Positions 56,148 through 64,000 of a DNA stretch of 64,000 bases are shown in pieces. The DNA comes from Staphylococcus debuckii. GTDB taxonomy: Bacteria > Bacillota > Bacilli > Staphylococcales > Staphylococcaceae. The stretch lies in contig NZ_CP033460.1 of NCBI RefSeq assembly GCF_003718735.1, positions 2,294,001-2,358,000 of the forward strand, in the 5' to 3' direction. The first letter of the stretch is position 1. Each line of letters begins with the position of its first letter. Under the pieces are notes generated by a model that did not search any database, was not told where the DNA came from, and saw only the letters and a list, made by a program, of their open reading frames with translations. The position numbers and the translations under genes are program-made.

Positions 56148-57299
56148 TTATTCTCCTTTTTCAACTGCTAAAGCGAGACCTAGTCCGCCGCCGATACAAG
56201 CTGTAGCAATACCAGTTTGTTTATTTTCTTGATGTAATTCGTTCACTAATGAAGTGACCAGACGCGCGCCGCTCGCACCAATTGGATGACCGATTGCTAC
56301 TGCACCGCCATAAATATTCAATTTCTCATCTGGAATATTCAAGTTGTCTTTAACGGCTATACTTTGTACCGCAAAAGCTTCTGTCATTTCAACTAAATCA
56401 ATATCATTCATTGTTTTGTCTGTTTTTTCGAGCAACTTACTTACGGCATAAAATGGCGCAATGCCCATAATTTCAGGGTCGCAGCCGACTTCTGCATAAT
56501 CGCCGAGGGTCGCAAGCACTTCAAAACCATTTTCTTTAGCATAATCTTCGTCCATTAAGATTAACGCTGATGCACCATCATTAATGCTGGATGCATTTCC
56601 TGCAGTCACAGAACCATCTTCTTTAAAGATAGTATCTAATGCGGATAATTTTTCAACTGAACTATTGCCGCGAATGCCTTCATCTGCAGTCATCATTTCG
56701 CCATCCGCATCTTTCAACGGAATCATTTCTTCATTGTATTTGCCTGCTTGAGTGGCTTCATAGGCTTTTTGATGAGATTTTACTGCGAACTCATCTTGTT
56801 GTTCACGTGTAACTTCATATTGATCTGCAATACGTTCTGCCGTGATGCCCATGGGTACATTTTCAAAGGCATCTGTTAAACCGTCATGCATAAAGCTCGG
56901 TACGGGTTTCTCTTTGCCTTCAATTAGCAATTTAGGCGCATTCGTCATACTTTCAACTCCACCTACTGCTACGACTTTAGCTTCTCCTAACTGAATGAGT
57001 TGTTTACCTAGAATCACCGCTTTCAATCCAGAACCACAGACTTCATTAATAGTCATCCCAGGAGTTGTAGTAGGTAAACCTGCATTGACTAAAATTTGAC
57101 GTGCTGGATTTTGGCCGTTTCCTGCTTGAAGCACATTACCGAAAATAACATTTTCGATGGTATCTTTGGGTAATTCAATAGCATCGATAGCCGCTTCTAA
57201 AGCGATCGTACCAAGCTGTACTGCAGAATAATCTCTTAACTTCCCTCTGAATTTTCCTACTGGTGTACGTTTAGCGCTGACAATTGCAATTTTACTCAT
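56148..57299 (-). CDS. Acetyl-CoA C-acetyltransferase (thiolase)
   Basis: A 383-residue biosynthetic thiolase that condenses two acetyl-CoA to acetoacetyl-CoA, the first mevalonate step. Catalytic residues are visible: Cys88 in NEVCGSGLKA, the His of GGAVAIGHPIGASGAR and the second Cys in ATACIGGGLG. The ATG at 57299 follows AAGGAG; the in-frame reading from 57323 overlaps this site. It precedes mvaA and is divergent from mvaS, so three consecutive enzymes are grouped here. A role in fatty-acid turnover cannot be excluded. Confidence 0.93.
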   Translation of the reverse strand: MSKIAIVSAKRTPVGKFRGKLRDYSAVQLGTIALEAAIDAIELPKDTIENVIFGNVLQAGNGQNPARQILVNAGLPTTTPGMTINEVCGSGLKAVILGKQLIQLGEAKVVAVGGVESMTNAPKLLIEGKEKPVPSFMHDGLTDAFENVPMGITAERIADQYEVTREQQDEFAVKSHQKAYEATQAGKYNEEMIPLKDADGEMMTADEGIRGNSSVEKLSALDTIFKEDGSVTAGNASSINDGASALILMDEDYAKENGFEVLATLGDYAEVGCDPEIMGIAPFYAVSKLLEKTDKTMNDIDLVEMTEAFAVQSIAVKDNLNIPDEKLNIYGGAVAIGHPIGASGARLVTSLVNELHQENKQTGIATACIGGGLGLALAVEKGE

Positions 57300-57340
57300 A
57301 ATCTTTATCTCCTTTTTTATCACTAGCTACTAATTTAAAA

Positions 57341-57392
57341 TTGTATTTCTGTGCTTTCTTTTGATATGATTTAAAGTGATTTAACATATCAA
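57341..57392 (+). promoter_or_regulatory. mvaS promoter with overlapping palindrome
   Basis: TTGTAT at 57341-57346 and TATGAT at 57365-57370 with an 18-base spacer form a promoter. TTGATATG at 57361-57368 and CATATCAA at 57385-57392 are perfect inverted copies around 16 bases, overlapping the -10 and the start of transcription. The position, between divergent mevalonate genes, fits an operator. Confidence 0.65.
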
Positions 57393-57411
57393 GAAAGGAT
57401 GTTGGTTATTT

Positions 57412-58581
57412 ATGACAATTGGTATCGACCAACTTAATTTTTATATTCCGAACTTCTACGTAGACATGGCTGAGCTTGCTGAAGCACGTGGCGTAGACCC
57501 GAACAAATTCTTAATCGGCATCGGCCAATCGCAAATGGCTGTAAGCCCTGTCTCTCAAGATATTGTATCTATGGGTGCTAACGCTGCTCAACCTATTCTA
57601 TCAGAACAAGACAAGAAAGATATTACCATGGTGATTGTTGCAACAGAATCAGCCATTGATTCTGCAAAAGCCTCTGCGGTGCAAATTCATCATCTCTTAG
57701 GAATCCAACCTTTTGCGCGTTGTTTTGAAATGAAAGAGGCTTGCTATGCAGCAACGCCAGCCATTCAATTAGCAAAAGATTATTTAGTACCACGTCCTAA
57801 TGAAAAAGTGTTAGTCATCGCCAGTGATACTGCACGTTATGGATTGAACAGCGGCGGCGAACCTACACAAGGTGCAGGAGCAGTCGCAATGATCATCAGC
57901 CATAACCCTAGTATTCTTGAATTACATGATGATTCAGTTGCTTATACAGAAGACGTTTATGATTTCTGGCGTCCGTCTGGAGAAATTTATCCGCTAGTGG
58001 CTGGTAAATTATCTAAAGATGCTTATATCAAGTCTTTCCAAGAAAGCTGGAACGAATACGCGAAACGTCATCATAAATCATTGTCTGACTTTGCTGCTTT
58101 ATGCTTCCACGTTCCATTTACAAAAATGGGTCAAAAAGCACTTGATTCTATTTTAACAGATAGTGCGTCAGAAGATACACAAGCAAGACTGAATGAAGGC
58201 TATAAATCTGCGACAGATTACAACCGTTACGTTGGAAACGTCTATACAGGCTCTTTATATCTCAGCTTGATTTCATTACTTGAAAACCATAAATTAAATG
58301 ATGGAGACACTATCGGCTTATTCAGTTATGGTTCTGGTTCAGTTGGAGAATTCTTCAGTGCAACGCTGATGAATAATTATCAAGATCATCTCGATATCAA
58401 AGCTCATAAAGCCATGTTGGATAATCGTAAAGCTTTATCAGTAGAAGAATATGAAAAATTCTTCAAGCGCTTCGATAACTTAGAATTCGATACTGATACT
58501 GAATTAGCAGTAGAACCGAAAGGCAACTTCTATCTTAAAGAAATCTCAGATAATATCCGTTATTATGATACTGTAAAATAA
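57412..58581 (+). CDS. mvaS: HMG-CoA synthase
   Basis: A 389-residue enzyme condensing acetoacetyl-CoA and acetyl-CoA to HMG-CoA. Catalytic Cys111 (in [10 protein letters not shown]), Glu79 (in VATES) and the His of [10 protein letters not shown] near residue 233 match the known staphylococcal active site. The ATG follows AAGAAAGGATG. It is divergent from the thiolase-mvaA operon and makes the substrate of MvaA. Confidence 0.96.
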   Translation: MTIGIDQLNFYIPNFYVDMAELAEARGVDPNKFLIGIGQSQMAVSPVSQDIVSMGANAAQPILSEQDKKDITMVIVATESAIDSAKASAVQIHHLLGIQPFARCFEMKEACYAATPAIQLAKDYLVPRPNEKVLVIASDTARYGLNSGGEPTQGAGAVAMIISHNPSILELHDDSVAYTEDVYDFWRPSGEIYPLVAGKLSKDAYIKSFQESWNEYAKRHHKSLSDFAALCFHVPFTKMGQKALDSILTDSASEDTQARLNEGYKSATDYNRYVGNVYTGSLYLSLISLLENHKLNDGDTIGLFSYGSGSVGEFFSATLMNNYQDHLDIKAHKAMLDNRKALSVEEYEKFFKRFDNLEFDTDTELAVEPKGNFYLKEISDNIRYYDTVK

Positions 58582-58600
58582 TATAGAAACAATTTACTTC

Positions 58601-58652
58601 AATAATCCGCTGTTCTCATGCTTTGATGCATAGTACTGCGGGTTATTTTTTT
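58601..58652 (+). terminator. Terminator of mvaS
   Basis: AATAATCCGC pairs with GCGGGTTATT, with an inner ATGC pair, followed by seven T. Confidence 0.85.
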
Positions 58653-58666
58653 AGAAATTTGAATTT

Positions 58667-58706
58667 AAAAAAAGACGGCTGATGCCTCATCACACACCAG
58701 TCGTCT
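58667..58706 (-). terminator. Terminator of narT
   Basis: On the minus strand AGACGACTGGTG pairs with the CATCAGCCGTCT side (two mismatches) and is followed by seven T. Confidence 0.83.
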
Positions 58707-58778
58707 ATCCTGTCTTCAAACATTTACGTTTATAAAATTAAATTCATCATATCTTTTCCATTTTCAACAATAATCCGT

Positions 58779-59939
58779 TTAGGCTAACGCACGTTGTTTA
58801 CGACTCAAATGCCACATTGTAATGAGTGCAATCACACCGAAACATGCTAAGAAAATAAACGCTAAGTGGCTTGTGCCTGTCAAACTTGTTACATAAGTAA
58901 TAACTAATGGAGGGAAGAAACCTCCTAATCCACCCATCATTGATACAATACCGTTTGCAACTCCAGCTTCTTTTTGGAAGTATTGAGGTACAAGTTTGAA
59001 TACCAAACCATTACCGATACCTGCACAAACACTGACAGTTAAACAGCCCACTGTGAATAAAATTATATTACTGGCAACACCTAGAATGACAGCACCGATA
59101 ATCATGAAGATAAAATCTACTTTCAGTGCTTTAACAGCATCAATTTTGTCACCAATAATACCGCCAAGTGGTCTTAAGAATGTCGCAATTGCGATAAAGA
59201 TACCTGCACGGATACCTGCATCTACTGTCGTCAACTCATAATGATCTACTAAATATTTCGGTAAGAAGATACCGAAAGCTACGAATGAACCAAAGGTAAT
59301 AAAATACCAAAAGCTTAAATAGTAAGTTCTTAAATCTTTTAATAAATCTTTAGTTTGTGCAATTAAAGGAATTTTGACTTTAGTTTCCTTCGCATCTCCT
59401 AAGAAGAACATAATAATCGCAAATACTGCCATCACGATTAAATATAATCTTACTGTAGATTGCCAGCCGATTGCGCCAGCGATTGGAGGCGCCAAGAATG
59501 AAGAAACTGCGGTACCTAAGTTCCCCATTCCATAAATACCATTAGCTAAGCCCACTTTATCTTTAGGAAAATATTTAGGAATAGACGTTACACCTACTGA
59601 AAAGACAGCTCCACCGACTCCTAAGAAAAACCCTGCCAACATCAGCATATTTACTGATTGCGCTTGGCTCAGTAAGAAAATTGGGAATAAAAGTATAATA
59701 AAACTAGAAAAGAAAACCCATTTTGCACCAATAATGTTCGTCAAATAACCGAATGGAATACGTAAAACTGATCCTAAAATAACCGGTATTGCAAGTACAA
59801 TAGAAATTTGAGAACTTGTAATCTTAATGTCTTGTGAAATCATCGGCATCAAAGGCGCAATGATACTCCATACCATAAACCCGGCGACCAAACTTAAAGT
59901 TTGGACTGTTAATTGTAAACCACCTTTTGATTTGTTCAT
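58779..59939 (-). CDS. narT: Nitrate transporter NarT
   Basis: A 386-residue 12-helix MFS protein of the nitrate/nitrite porter family, importing nitrate for respiration and possibly exporting nitrite. The nitrate signatures [14 protein letters not shown] in helix 5 and [13 protein letters not shown] near helix 8-9 are present, as is the [10 protein letters not shown] segment in helix 11. I prefer the ATG at 59939 (AGGGTG upstream) to the in-frame GTG at 59948, which overlaps that site. It follows nreC but has its own promoter. Confidence 0.92.
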   Translation of the reverse strand: MNKSKGGLQLTVQTLSLVAGFMVWSIIAPLMPMISQDIKITSSQISIVLAIPVILGSVLRIPFGYLTNIIGAKWVFFSSFIILLFPIFLLSQAQSVNMLMLAGFFLGVGGAVFSVGVTSIPKYFPKDKVGLANGIYGMGNLGTAVSSFLAPPIAGAIGWQSTVRLYLIVMAVFAIIMFFLGDAKETKVKIPLIAQTKDLLKDLRTYYLSFWYFITFGSFVAFGIFLPKYLVDHYELTTVDAGIRAGIFIAIATFLRPLGGIIGDKIDAVKALKVDFIFMIIGAVILGVASNIILFTVGCLTVSVCAGIGNGLVFKLVPQYFQKEAGVANGIVSMMGGLGGFFPPLVITYVTSLTGTSHLAFIFLACFGVIALITMWHLSRKQRALA

Positions 59940-59974
59940 TTTTTTCACCCTAACGTTTTCATATCAACAAAAAT

Positions 59975-60038
59975 AGCAGTATCTTAGTGAAATTTTTACT
60001 TTGAGTCGAAGTTTTTATTAATATTCTAAGATACTGCT
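59975..60038 (-). promoter_or_regulatory. Large stem-loop in the narT leader
   Basis: AGCAGTATCTTAG at 59975-59987 and CTAAGATACTGCT at 60026-60038 are perfect 13-base inverted copies around 38 bases. On the minus strand the stem is followed by ATTTTTG, so it could act as an attenuator or stabiliser of the narT mRNA. Confidence 0.75.
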
Positions 60039-60049
60039 TATATTTATAT

Positions 60050-60090
60050 TTTATAGTGGGTGGATAAAGATGCATATCAGGGCATTCCCT
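60050..60090 (-). promoter_or_regulatory. narT promoter with NreC-type palindrome
   Basis: AGGG-CATT-CCCT at 60079-60090 is a GC-rich palindrome like those bound by NreC, centred about 32 bases upstream of a TATAAA -10 (60050-60055 complement), where an activator would touch RNA polymerase. Confidence 0.72.
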
Positions 60091-60184
60091 TAAATCATTC
60101 GGCTTTTCCCTAATACATATTTAACAGTCTCAAGCCTTGTCATATCAGTAATTATAGTCATATTTTCGACACAATTAAAACCCC

Positions 60185-60218
60185 AAAAAAAGAACCTGTC
60201 TTTGTCGACAGATTCTTT
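60185..60218 (-). terminator. Terminator of the nar-nre operon
   Basis: On the minus strand AAAGAATCTGTC pairs with GACAGGTTCTTT (one G-T), followed by four more T. It lies just after the nreC stop. Confidence 0.9.
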
Positions 60219-60226
60219 AAAATTCT

Positions 60227-60880
60227 TCAGAAATCTAACAGTTTTTTCTTCAAAGCATACTCTACCAGTTCTGGCTTTGATTTTAAATTTAATTTCTGCA
60301 TAATATGTGTTTTATGTGCTTCTACTGTTTTCACTGATACAAATAGTTTTTCGGCGATTTCTTTATTTCCATATCCTTTAGCAATTAAAGGCAGAATTTC
60401 TAATTCACGTTTTGACAAGATTCGAAATGGATCGTTCGTATTTTTAGCATCTTGCCCAGTACTGTTCACGAATTCATTGACTAATGAGGTTGTCATTTTA
60501 GGGTCAATATACGTATCGCCACGATAAACTGTACGCACAGCAGAAACTAGCTGCTCATCAGGCGCATTTTTCAAAATATAACCTTTAGCGCCATTACGCA
60601 AAACATGAAATAAATATTCTTCATCATCATACATCGTTAAAATTAAAATCTTTGTATCAGGAAAGCTTTCTACAATCTTACTTGTAGCAATCAGTCCTGA
60701 TTCTCCTGGAGGCATGCTTAAGTCCATAATTAAAACATCCGGATGGTGCTGCATTACTTTTTGGTAAGCTTCCACACCTTCAGCAGCAGTGTCGACTACT
60801 TCCATGTCCTCTTGAAAATTCAAAATCATAGAGAAGCCGGTTCTTACTACTGCATGATCATCTGCAATCACTATCTTCAA
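60227..60880 (-). CDS. nreC: Response regulator NreC
   Basis: A 217-residue NarL-type regulator: receiver domain with phospho-acceptor Asp53 (in [10 protein letters not shown]) and a LuxR helix-turn-helix at about 150-205 ([24 protein letters not shown]). Phosphorylated by NreB, it activates narGHJI, narT and nitrite reductase genes without oxygen. The start is a TTG at 60880 with TAGGAG eight bases upstream; a TTG two codons earlier is too close. The length equals S. carnosus NreC. Confidence 0.95.
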   Translation of the reverse strand: MKIVIADDHAVVRTGFSMILNFQEDMEVVDTAAEGVEAYQKVMQHHPDVLIMDLSMPPGESGLIATSKIVESFPDTKILILTMYDDEEYLFHVLRNGAKGYILKNAPDEQLVSAVRTVYRGDTYIDPKMTTSLVNEFVNSTGQDAKNTNDPFRILSKRELEILPLIAKGYGNKEIAEKLFVSVKTVEAHKTHIMQKLNLKSKPELVEYALKKKLLDF

Positions 60881-60891
60881 ATTCAAGTCTC

Positions 60892-61941
60892 CTATCGTTT
60901 ATCAGTTATTGGAACTTCCAACGTTACAATGGTGCCGCGACCGATTTGAGAATCTATATTAACTGTCCCATTCACTTGTTCAGCACGTTCATTCATGCCA
61001 AATAAACCTAACCCAGTGCCTTTCGGATTATCTCCTCGCTTAAATCCGACGCCACGGTCACTGACTTCTGCAATAATCGTTTCATCACCTAATTGTATTG
61101 AAACTTCAATTGTATCAACTTGCGCATATTTCAATGCATTGAATAATGCTTCTTGCACTACTCGGTATACCACTGTTTCAATTTCACTGTCAAACCGTTG
61201 CGCTGAAACGTTCGTATGATAATCGATGTGCACACCATAATTTCTTTCAAATTGTTTGAAATATGAACGAAAGGCGGCATCTAAACCTAAATCGTCTAAA
61301 GAAGAAGGACGTAATTCTACCGACAAATTACGAACATCATCGATTAAACGTGACATAATGCCTTCAATCCGCTTCGAATTATTTATTAATTCATCCTTAT
61401 CTTGCTGGTACTTTAATAAACGCAGCTCAACATCCACATTGATTAATTCTTGTACAATTCCATCGTGTAGCTCTCTTGAAATACGTTTACGCTCATTTTC
61501 TTGAGCAGAAATCGTTTTTTGCATCATTTTACGTTCATACATACGTTCTTGCCGCTGAATTTGCGGAGAAATATTGTGTAATGTAAATGCATAAATGCCT
61601 TTGTCGTGATCTATCAATTCATAGGATGCTGTATAAGGTTGGATTTTATTCTCTTTAGTACGCATGAACACTTGGAAGCTTCCTTTTCCGATTTCTAAAG
61701 CTTCTAAAAAACAATTCTCGCAAGACATGATATCGTATTCATTGGAATAACCTTCACATCTTCGGCAGATGGCATTGGTCATTTGCGAATAATCATTGTC
61801 CTCAGCAAACACGTCTTCTGCCGCTTCATTAAGTGCAATGACTTCACCCAGGCTGTTTAAGAAGACCATTTTCTCATTAGTATTCAAATAATATTGTGTC
61901 AATAACTCTTGTAATTTGCTGCGGTTATTTGTTGATTTCAT
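60892..61941 (-). CDS. nreB: Oxygen-sensing histidine kinase NreB
   Basis: A 349-residue soluble kinase without membrane helices. A PAS domain carries the four Cys at 59, 62, 74 and 77 that hold the oxygen-labile 4Fe-4S cluster. The HisKA_3 domain has phospho-His159 (in SRELHDGI) and the C-terminal ATPase domain GTGLGLFGM. The start overlaps the end of nreA by 17 bases, with GGGAG upstream. Oxygen destroys the cluster and switches the kinase off. Confidence 0.96.
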   Translation of the reverse strand: MKSTNNRSKLQELLTQYYLNTNEKMVFLNSLGEVIALNEAAEDVFAEDNDYSQMTNAICRRCEGYSNEYDIMSCENCFLEALEIGKGSFQVFMRTKENKIQPYTASYELIDHDKGIYAFTLHNISPQIQRQERMYERKMMQKTISAQENERKRISRELHDGIVQELINVDVELRLLKYQQDKDELINNSKRIEGIMSRLIDDVRNLSVELRPSSLDDLGLDAAFRSYFKQFERNYGVHIDYHTNVSAQRFDSEIETVVYRVVQEALFNALKYAQVDTIEVSIQLGDETIIAEVSDRGVGFKRGDNPKGTGLGLFGMNERAEQVNGTVNIDSQIGRGTIVTLEVPITDKR

Positions 61942-62392
61942 CTGTAAAACTCCCTAACCTGCTCTGAATACGAAATTTCTCACTGCCTGCGGGTAACGGT
62001 CGACCCTCTCGCTGTCCTAAAAGTAAAGCACCGTAAACGCGATTGTTCTTCCATAAGGGAATGGCAATCATAGCCGTCAACACTTCACTTAAGACAATCG
62101 GGTAACCTAATTTATCATTTTGACTCAATTCAGCCTCAATATCTGCGATAACCTTTCGAGCGCCTGTTCGAATCACCAATCCAGCCAATCCTTTGCCAGG
62201 TCTTAAAACAATCATACGATAACGGTTATTAATATTGCCGGATGCATATTTCCATTTAATGATTGCGCAATGGGAATCATCTTCAGGCAATGCAATCGCT
62301 GCAAAATCAAATCTCTCTGTTACTCTGATTTCATCCAAAGCGGCTTGATAGTCAAAGTAGTCTGAAGCAATTACACTATTCAATACCTCCAC
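61925..62392 (-). CDS. nreA: Nitrate receptor NreA (GAF domain)
   Basis: A GAF-domain protein of about 152-155 residues that binds nitrate and, when empty, inhibits NreB, so that nitrate is needed for nar expression. The whole protein is one GAF domain (residues about 10-150). The start is uncertain: the GTG at 62392 abuts the AAGGAG, while the TTG at 62383 (three codons later) has it eight bases away; I keep the longer reading. It is six bases downstream of narI and in the same operon. Confidence 0.92.
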   Translation of the reverse strand: MEVLNSVIASDYFDYQAALDEIRVTERFDFAAIALPEDDSHCAIIKWKYASGNINNRYRMIVLRPGKGLAGLVIRTGARKVIADIEAELSQNDKLGYPIVLSEVLTAMIAIPLWKNNRVYGALLLGQREGRPLPAGSEKFRIQSRLGSFTDEINK

Positions 62393-62398
62393 TCCTTA

Positions 62399-63082
62399 CT
62401 ATGATCTTGCTTTATTTTTACGATAAATTATATAACTTCTGTTTGCATAAGACAATGGCACACTCCAAACATGCACTAAGCGCGTGAACGGCCACAAAGC
62501 GAAAATTGAAAAACCTAAGAATATATGCAGTTTAAATGACCACGGTACATTTGTCATTAAACTTGCATTAGGATTAAAGGTAAATAAATGTCTGAACCAA
62601 ATTGAAATAGTTTGTCTATAGTCAAAATCTGGTGATATCGCGTTGGTTACAAGTGTAGAATATAAACCCATACAAATAATCACAAGTAAAAAGAAATTGA
62701 CTACCATATCTGATGCAGAACTTAAACGTCTAATATTCTTAATAGAGACACGACGATATGTCAGTAAAATCATACCGATTAAGACCATAAATCCGAAAAG
62801 ACTGCCGATATAAACGGCACCAATGTGATAAATGTGATTGTCAACACCGATACCTTCAAGCCAAGATGCCGGAATCACTAAACCAACAAAGTGACCAGCT
62901 GCCACTGGTATAATACCTAAATGAAACAGCAAGCTGCCCCATTTCAAACGTTTCTTTTCAATAAATTCACTAGATTTTGCTGTCCAGGAAAATTGATCAT
63001 ATTGATAACGGGCAATATGTCCGATAATAAAGATGGCTACACATAGATAAGGATAAATAATCCATAAAAATTGATTAAGCAT
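62399..63082 (-). CDS. narI: Nitrate reductase gamma subunit NarI
   Basis: A 227-residue cytochrome b subunit with five membrane helices that passes electrons from menaquinol to NarH. The His residues in HIARYQYDQF, HLGIIPVAAGHFVGL, and the C-terminal HIFLGFSIFALWPFTRLVH are placed to bind the two haems. The ATG follows GAGGTG inside the end of narJ, and the genes overlap by eight bases. Confidence 0.95.
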   Translation of the reverse strand: MLNQFLWIIYPYLCVAIFIIGHIARYQYDQFSWTAKSSEFIEKKRLKWGSLLFHLGIIPVAAGHFVGLVIPASWLEGIGVDNHIYHIGAVYIGSLFGFMVLIGMILLTYRRVSIKNIRRLSSASDMVVNFFLLVIICMGLYSTLVTNAISPDFDYRQTISIWFRHLFTFNPNASLMTNVPWSFKLHIFLGFSIFALWPFTRLVHVWSVPLSYANRSYIIYRKNKARS

Positions 63083-63650
63083 GCTGGCTCACCTCTTCGT
63101 TTGGTTGTAGACATCGCTTCAATGTTTCTCTCAAACCTTTAATTAAAGGTGCATAAGGACTATCTATTTCTATTAGTTGCTGCAGCATGGCATATGTTCC
63201 ATCTTCAATGACCATAATTACAAATTCAATATTGTCTTCTGCACGGTCATCATTTTGCCACTGTGCCACATATAAAAATTCCAACATCAACGGCAAATAA
63301 TCCGATAATTCATTATCAACCATTTCCAAACCGAACATCTCATATAAGACTTTTAACTTCGCCAACATTTGACCGCGTTCTTTTTGCGTGTCGAATTTAT
63401 TGTAAGTCATATACAGCGGTGCTTGCTTGTTGAAATCAAAGGTATCTGTATAGAGTTGTTTGATTTCAGTTAACGTATAACTTTGAATTTGTTCACGATA
63501 CGCTGCCACCTCAGCATAGGCTGGGTGGTTTGTATTAAAAATATCATTGAATGTTTTAGGATGGAAAGTTAATTTTTCAGGAAAATTCAATTGTTGCGCG
63601 AAGTAACCGATAGATTCTTGATATTGATAAAAGTTATCTAAGTTAATCAC
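63075..63650 (-). CDS. narJ: Nitrate reductase assembly chaperone NarJ
   Basis: A 191-residue all-helical cytoplasmic chaperone that inserts the molybdenum cofactor into NarG and escorts NarGH to NarI. Sequence matches the NarJ/TorD-like family, including YLPLMLEFLYVA near residue 100. The start is a GTG at 63650 with GGAGG eight bases upstream; the ATG at 63665 overlaps that site. It overlaps narI by eight bases, and its ribosome site lies in the end of narH. Confidence 0.93.
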   Translation of the reverse strand: MINLDNFYQYQESIGYFAQQLNFPEKLTFHPKTFNDIFNTNHPAYAEVAAYREQIQSYTLTEIKQLYTDTFDFNKQAPLYMTYNKFDTQKERGQMLAKLKVLYEMFGLEMVDNELSDYLPLMLEFLYVAQWQNDDRAEDNIEFVIMVIEDGTYAMLQQLIEIDSPYAPLIKGLRETLKRCLQPNEEVSQHA

Positions 63651-64000
63651 GGAAAATCCCTCCATAAAAGCTTTCGTTGTAAGCTTCTTGACCAGTTTGA
63701 CCCGGTTTCAATGCAACAGGGGCACCGCAACCTTCACAACCGCTGCTATAAGAATCAGTTGTTGTCGGGTCGCCGAATTGATAACCTTGACTGCCTTGTG
63801 CTGCATAAGTGTCCATGTACTGTTCTTTATGGGAAGTTGGAATAACGAAACGATCCTCATATTTGGCAATAGCCAATAGTCGATACATATCTTTAGTTTG
63901 ACGTTCAGTTAAACCTAGACGTGCTAAACGGTCTGTATCAAAGTCTTTGCCAGTCACTTGCGCACGCATATAACTTCTCATCATGGCCATACGCTGCAAG
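63643..64000 (-). CDS. narH: Nitrate reductase beta subunit NarH, C-terminal part only
   Basis: The gene runs off the right edge; 119 codons of its C-terminus are present. The piece contains RLGLTERQTKDMYRLLAIAKYEDRFVIP and a CEGCGAP stretch close to the end, as expected for NarH, which carries four iron-sulfur clusters in its missing N-terminal part. It passes electrons from NarI to NarG. The final eight bases overlap the narJ start. It opens the narHJI-nreABC transcript in this window. Confidence 0.93.
   Translation of the reverse strand, partial: LQRMAMMRSYMRAQVTGKDFDTDRLARLGLTERQTKDMYRLLAIAKYEDRFVIPTSHKEQYMDTYAAQGSQGYQFGDPTTTDSYSSGCEGCGAPVALKPGQTGQEAYNESFYGGIFRD

Overview
This 64 kb window is chromosomal DNA of a low-GC Gram-positive coccus, almost certainly a Staphylococcus. 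The teicoplanin-associated genes tcaB-tcaA-tcaR, the haem efflux/sensing set hrtAB-hssRS, sarZ, and the nitrate block narHJI-nreABC-narT occur together in an order like that of S. aureus. Genus is secure. Placement in the S. carnosus group is only suggested, by an NreB with Cys59/62/74/77 and His159 and a 217-residue NreC, which match the proteins I know from S. carnosus. I see no prophage, insertion sequence, tRNA, rRNA or real CRISPR array. Most of the window is core staphylococcal genome.

Layout. 0-7.5 kb: a truncated YjiH-type membrane protein, a divergent LysR regulator, hutG, a CPBP-like membrane protein, rpiA, galM and a YnfA-type protein. 7.5-12.1 kb: an exporter-type ABC pair, an XRE/DUF3169 pair under a long palindrome, and two tandem DUF805 genes. 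12.3-20.2 kb: mpg, the anaerobic ribonucleotide reductase operon nrdDG behind paired NrdR boxes, an orphan protein, fni, a CorA transporter, and a thioesterase operon. 20.5-30.2 kb: export genes (MFS plus fusion protein, TetR, MMPL pump) leading into tcaB, tcaA and tcaR. 30.3-35.3 kb: a YdcF protein, hrtAB and hssRS with HssR boxes. 35.4-45.8 kb: mqo, a glycosyltransferase, lctP, a TagF-like enzyme, a lipoprotein, a quinone-reductase-like enzyme and a sugar porter. 45.8-54.8 kb: a Fur-box-linked flavin reductase, DUF2871, MarR, a second CorA, a LOG-type hydrolase, a DUF4889 protein, gltT, an EamA transporter, a DUF3139 protein, sarZ and hsp20. 54.8-58.6 kb: mevalonate genes mvaA, thiolase and divergent mvaS. 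58.8-64 kb: narT, nreCBA, narI, narJ and the end of narH.

Functional links. NreABC senses oxygen and nitrate and drives nar genes; an AGGG-N4-CCCT palindrome lies at the narT promoter. HssRS drives hrtAB. Redox and carbon control is visible as a Rex box at lctP, cre sites at hutG, mqo and the sugar porter, NrdR boxes at nrdD and a Fur-like box at the flavin reductase. Thiolase, MvaS, MvaA and Fni together cover the first three steps and the last step of the mevalonate route.

The best candidate for something undescribed is a dispersed repeat family at 2629-2815, 20262-20376 and 50286-50442. Each array holds 31-bp inverted-repeat units at an exact 42-bp period, and all three sit between opposing terminators of convergent genes. 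Mismatches in the arms all leave G-U pairs on the same strand, which hints at a structured RNA.
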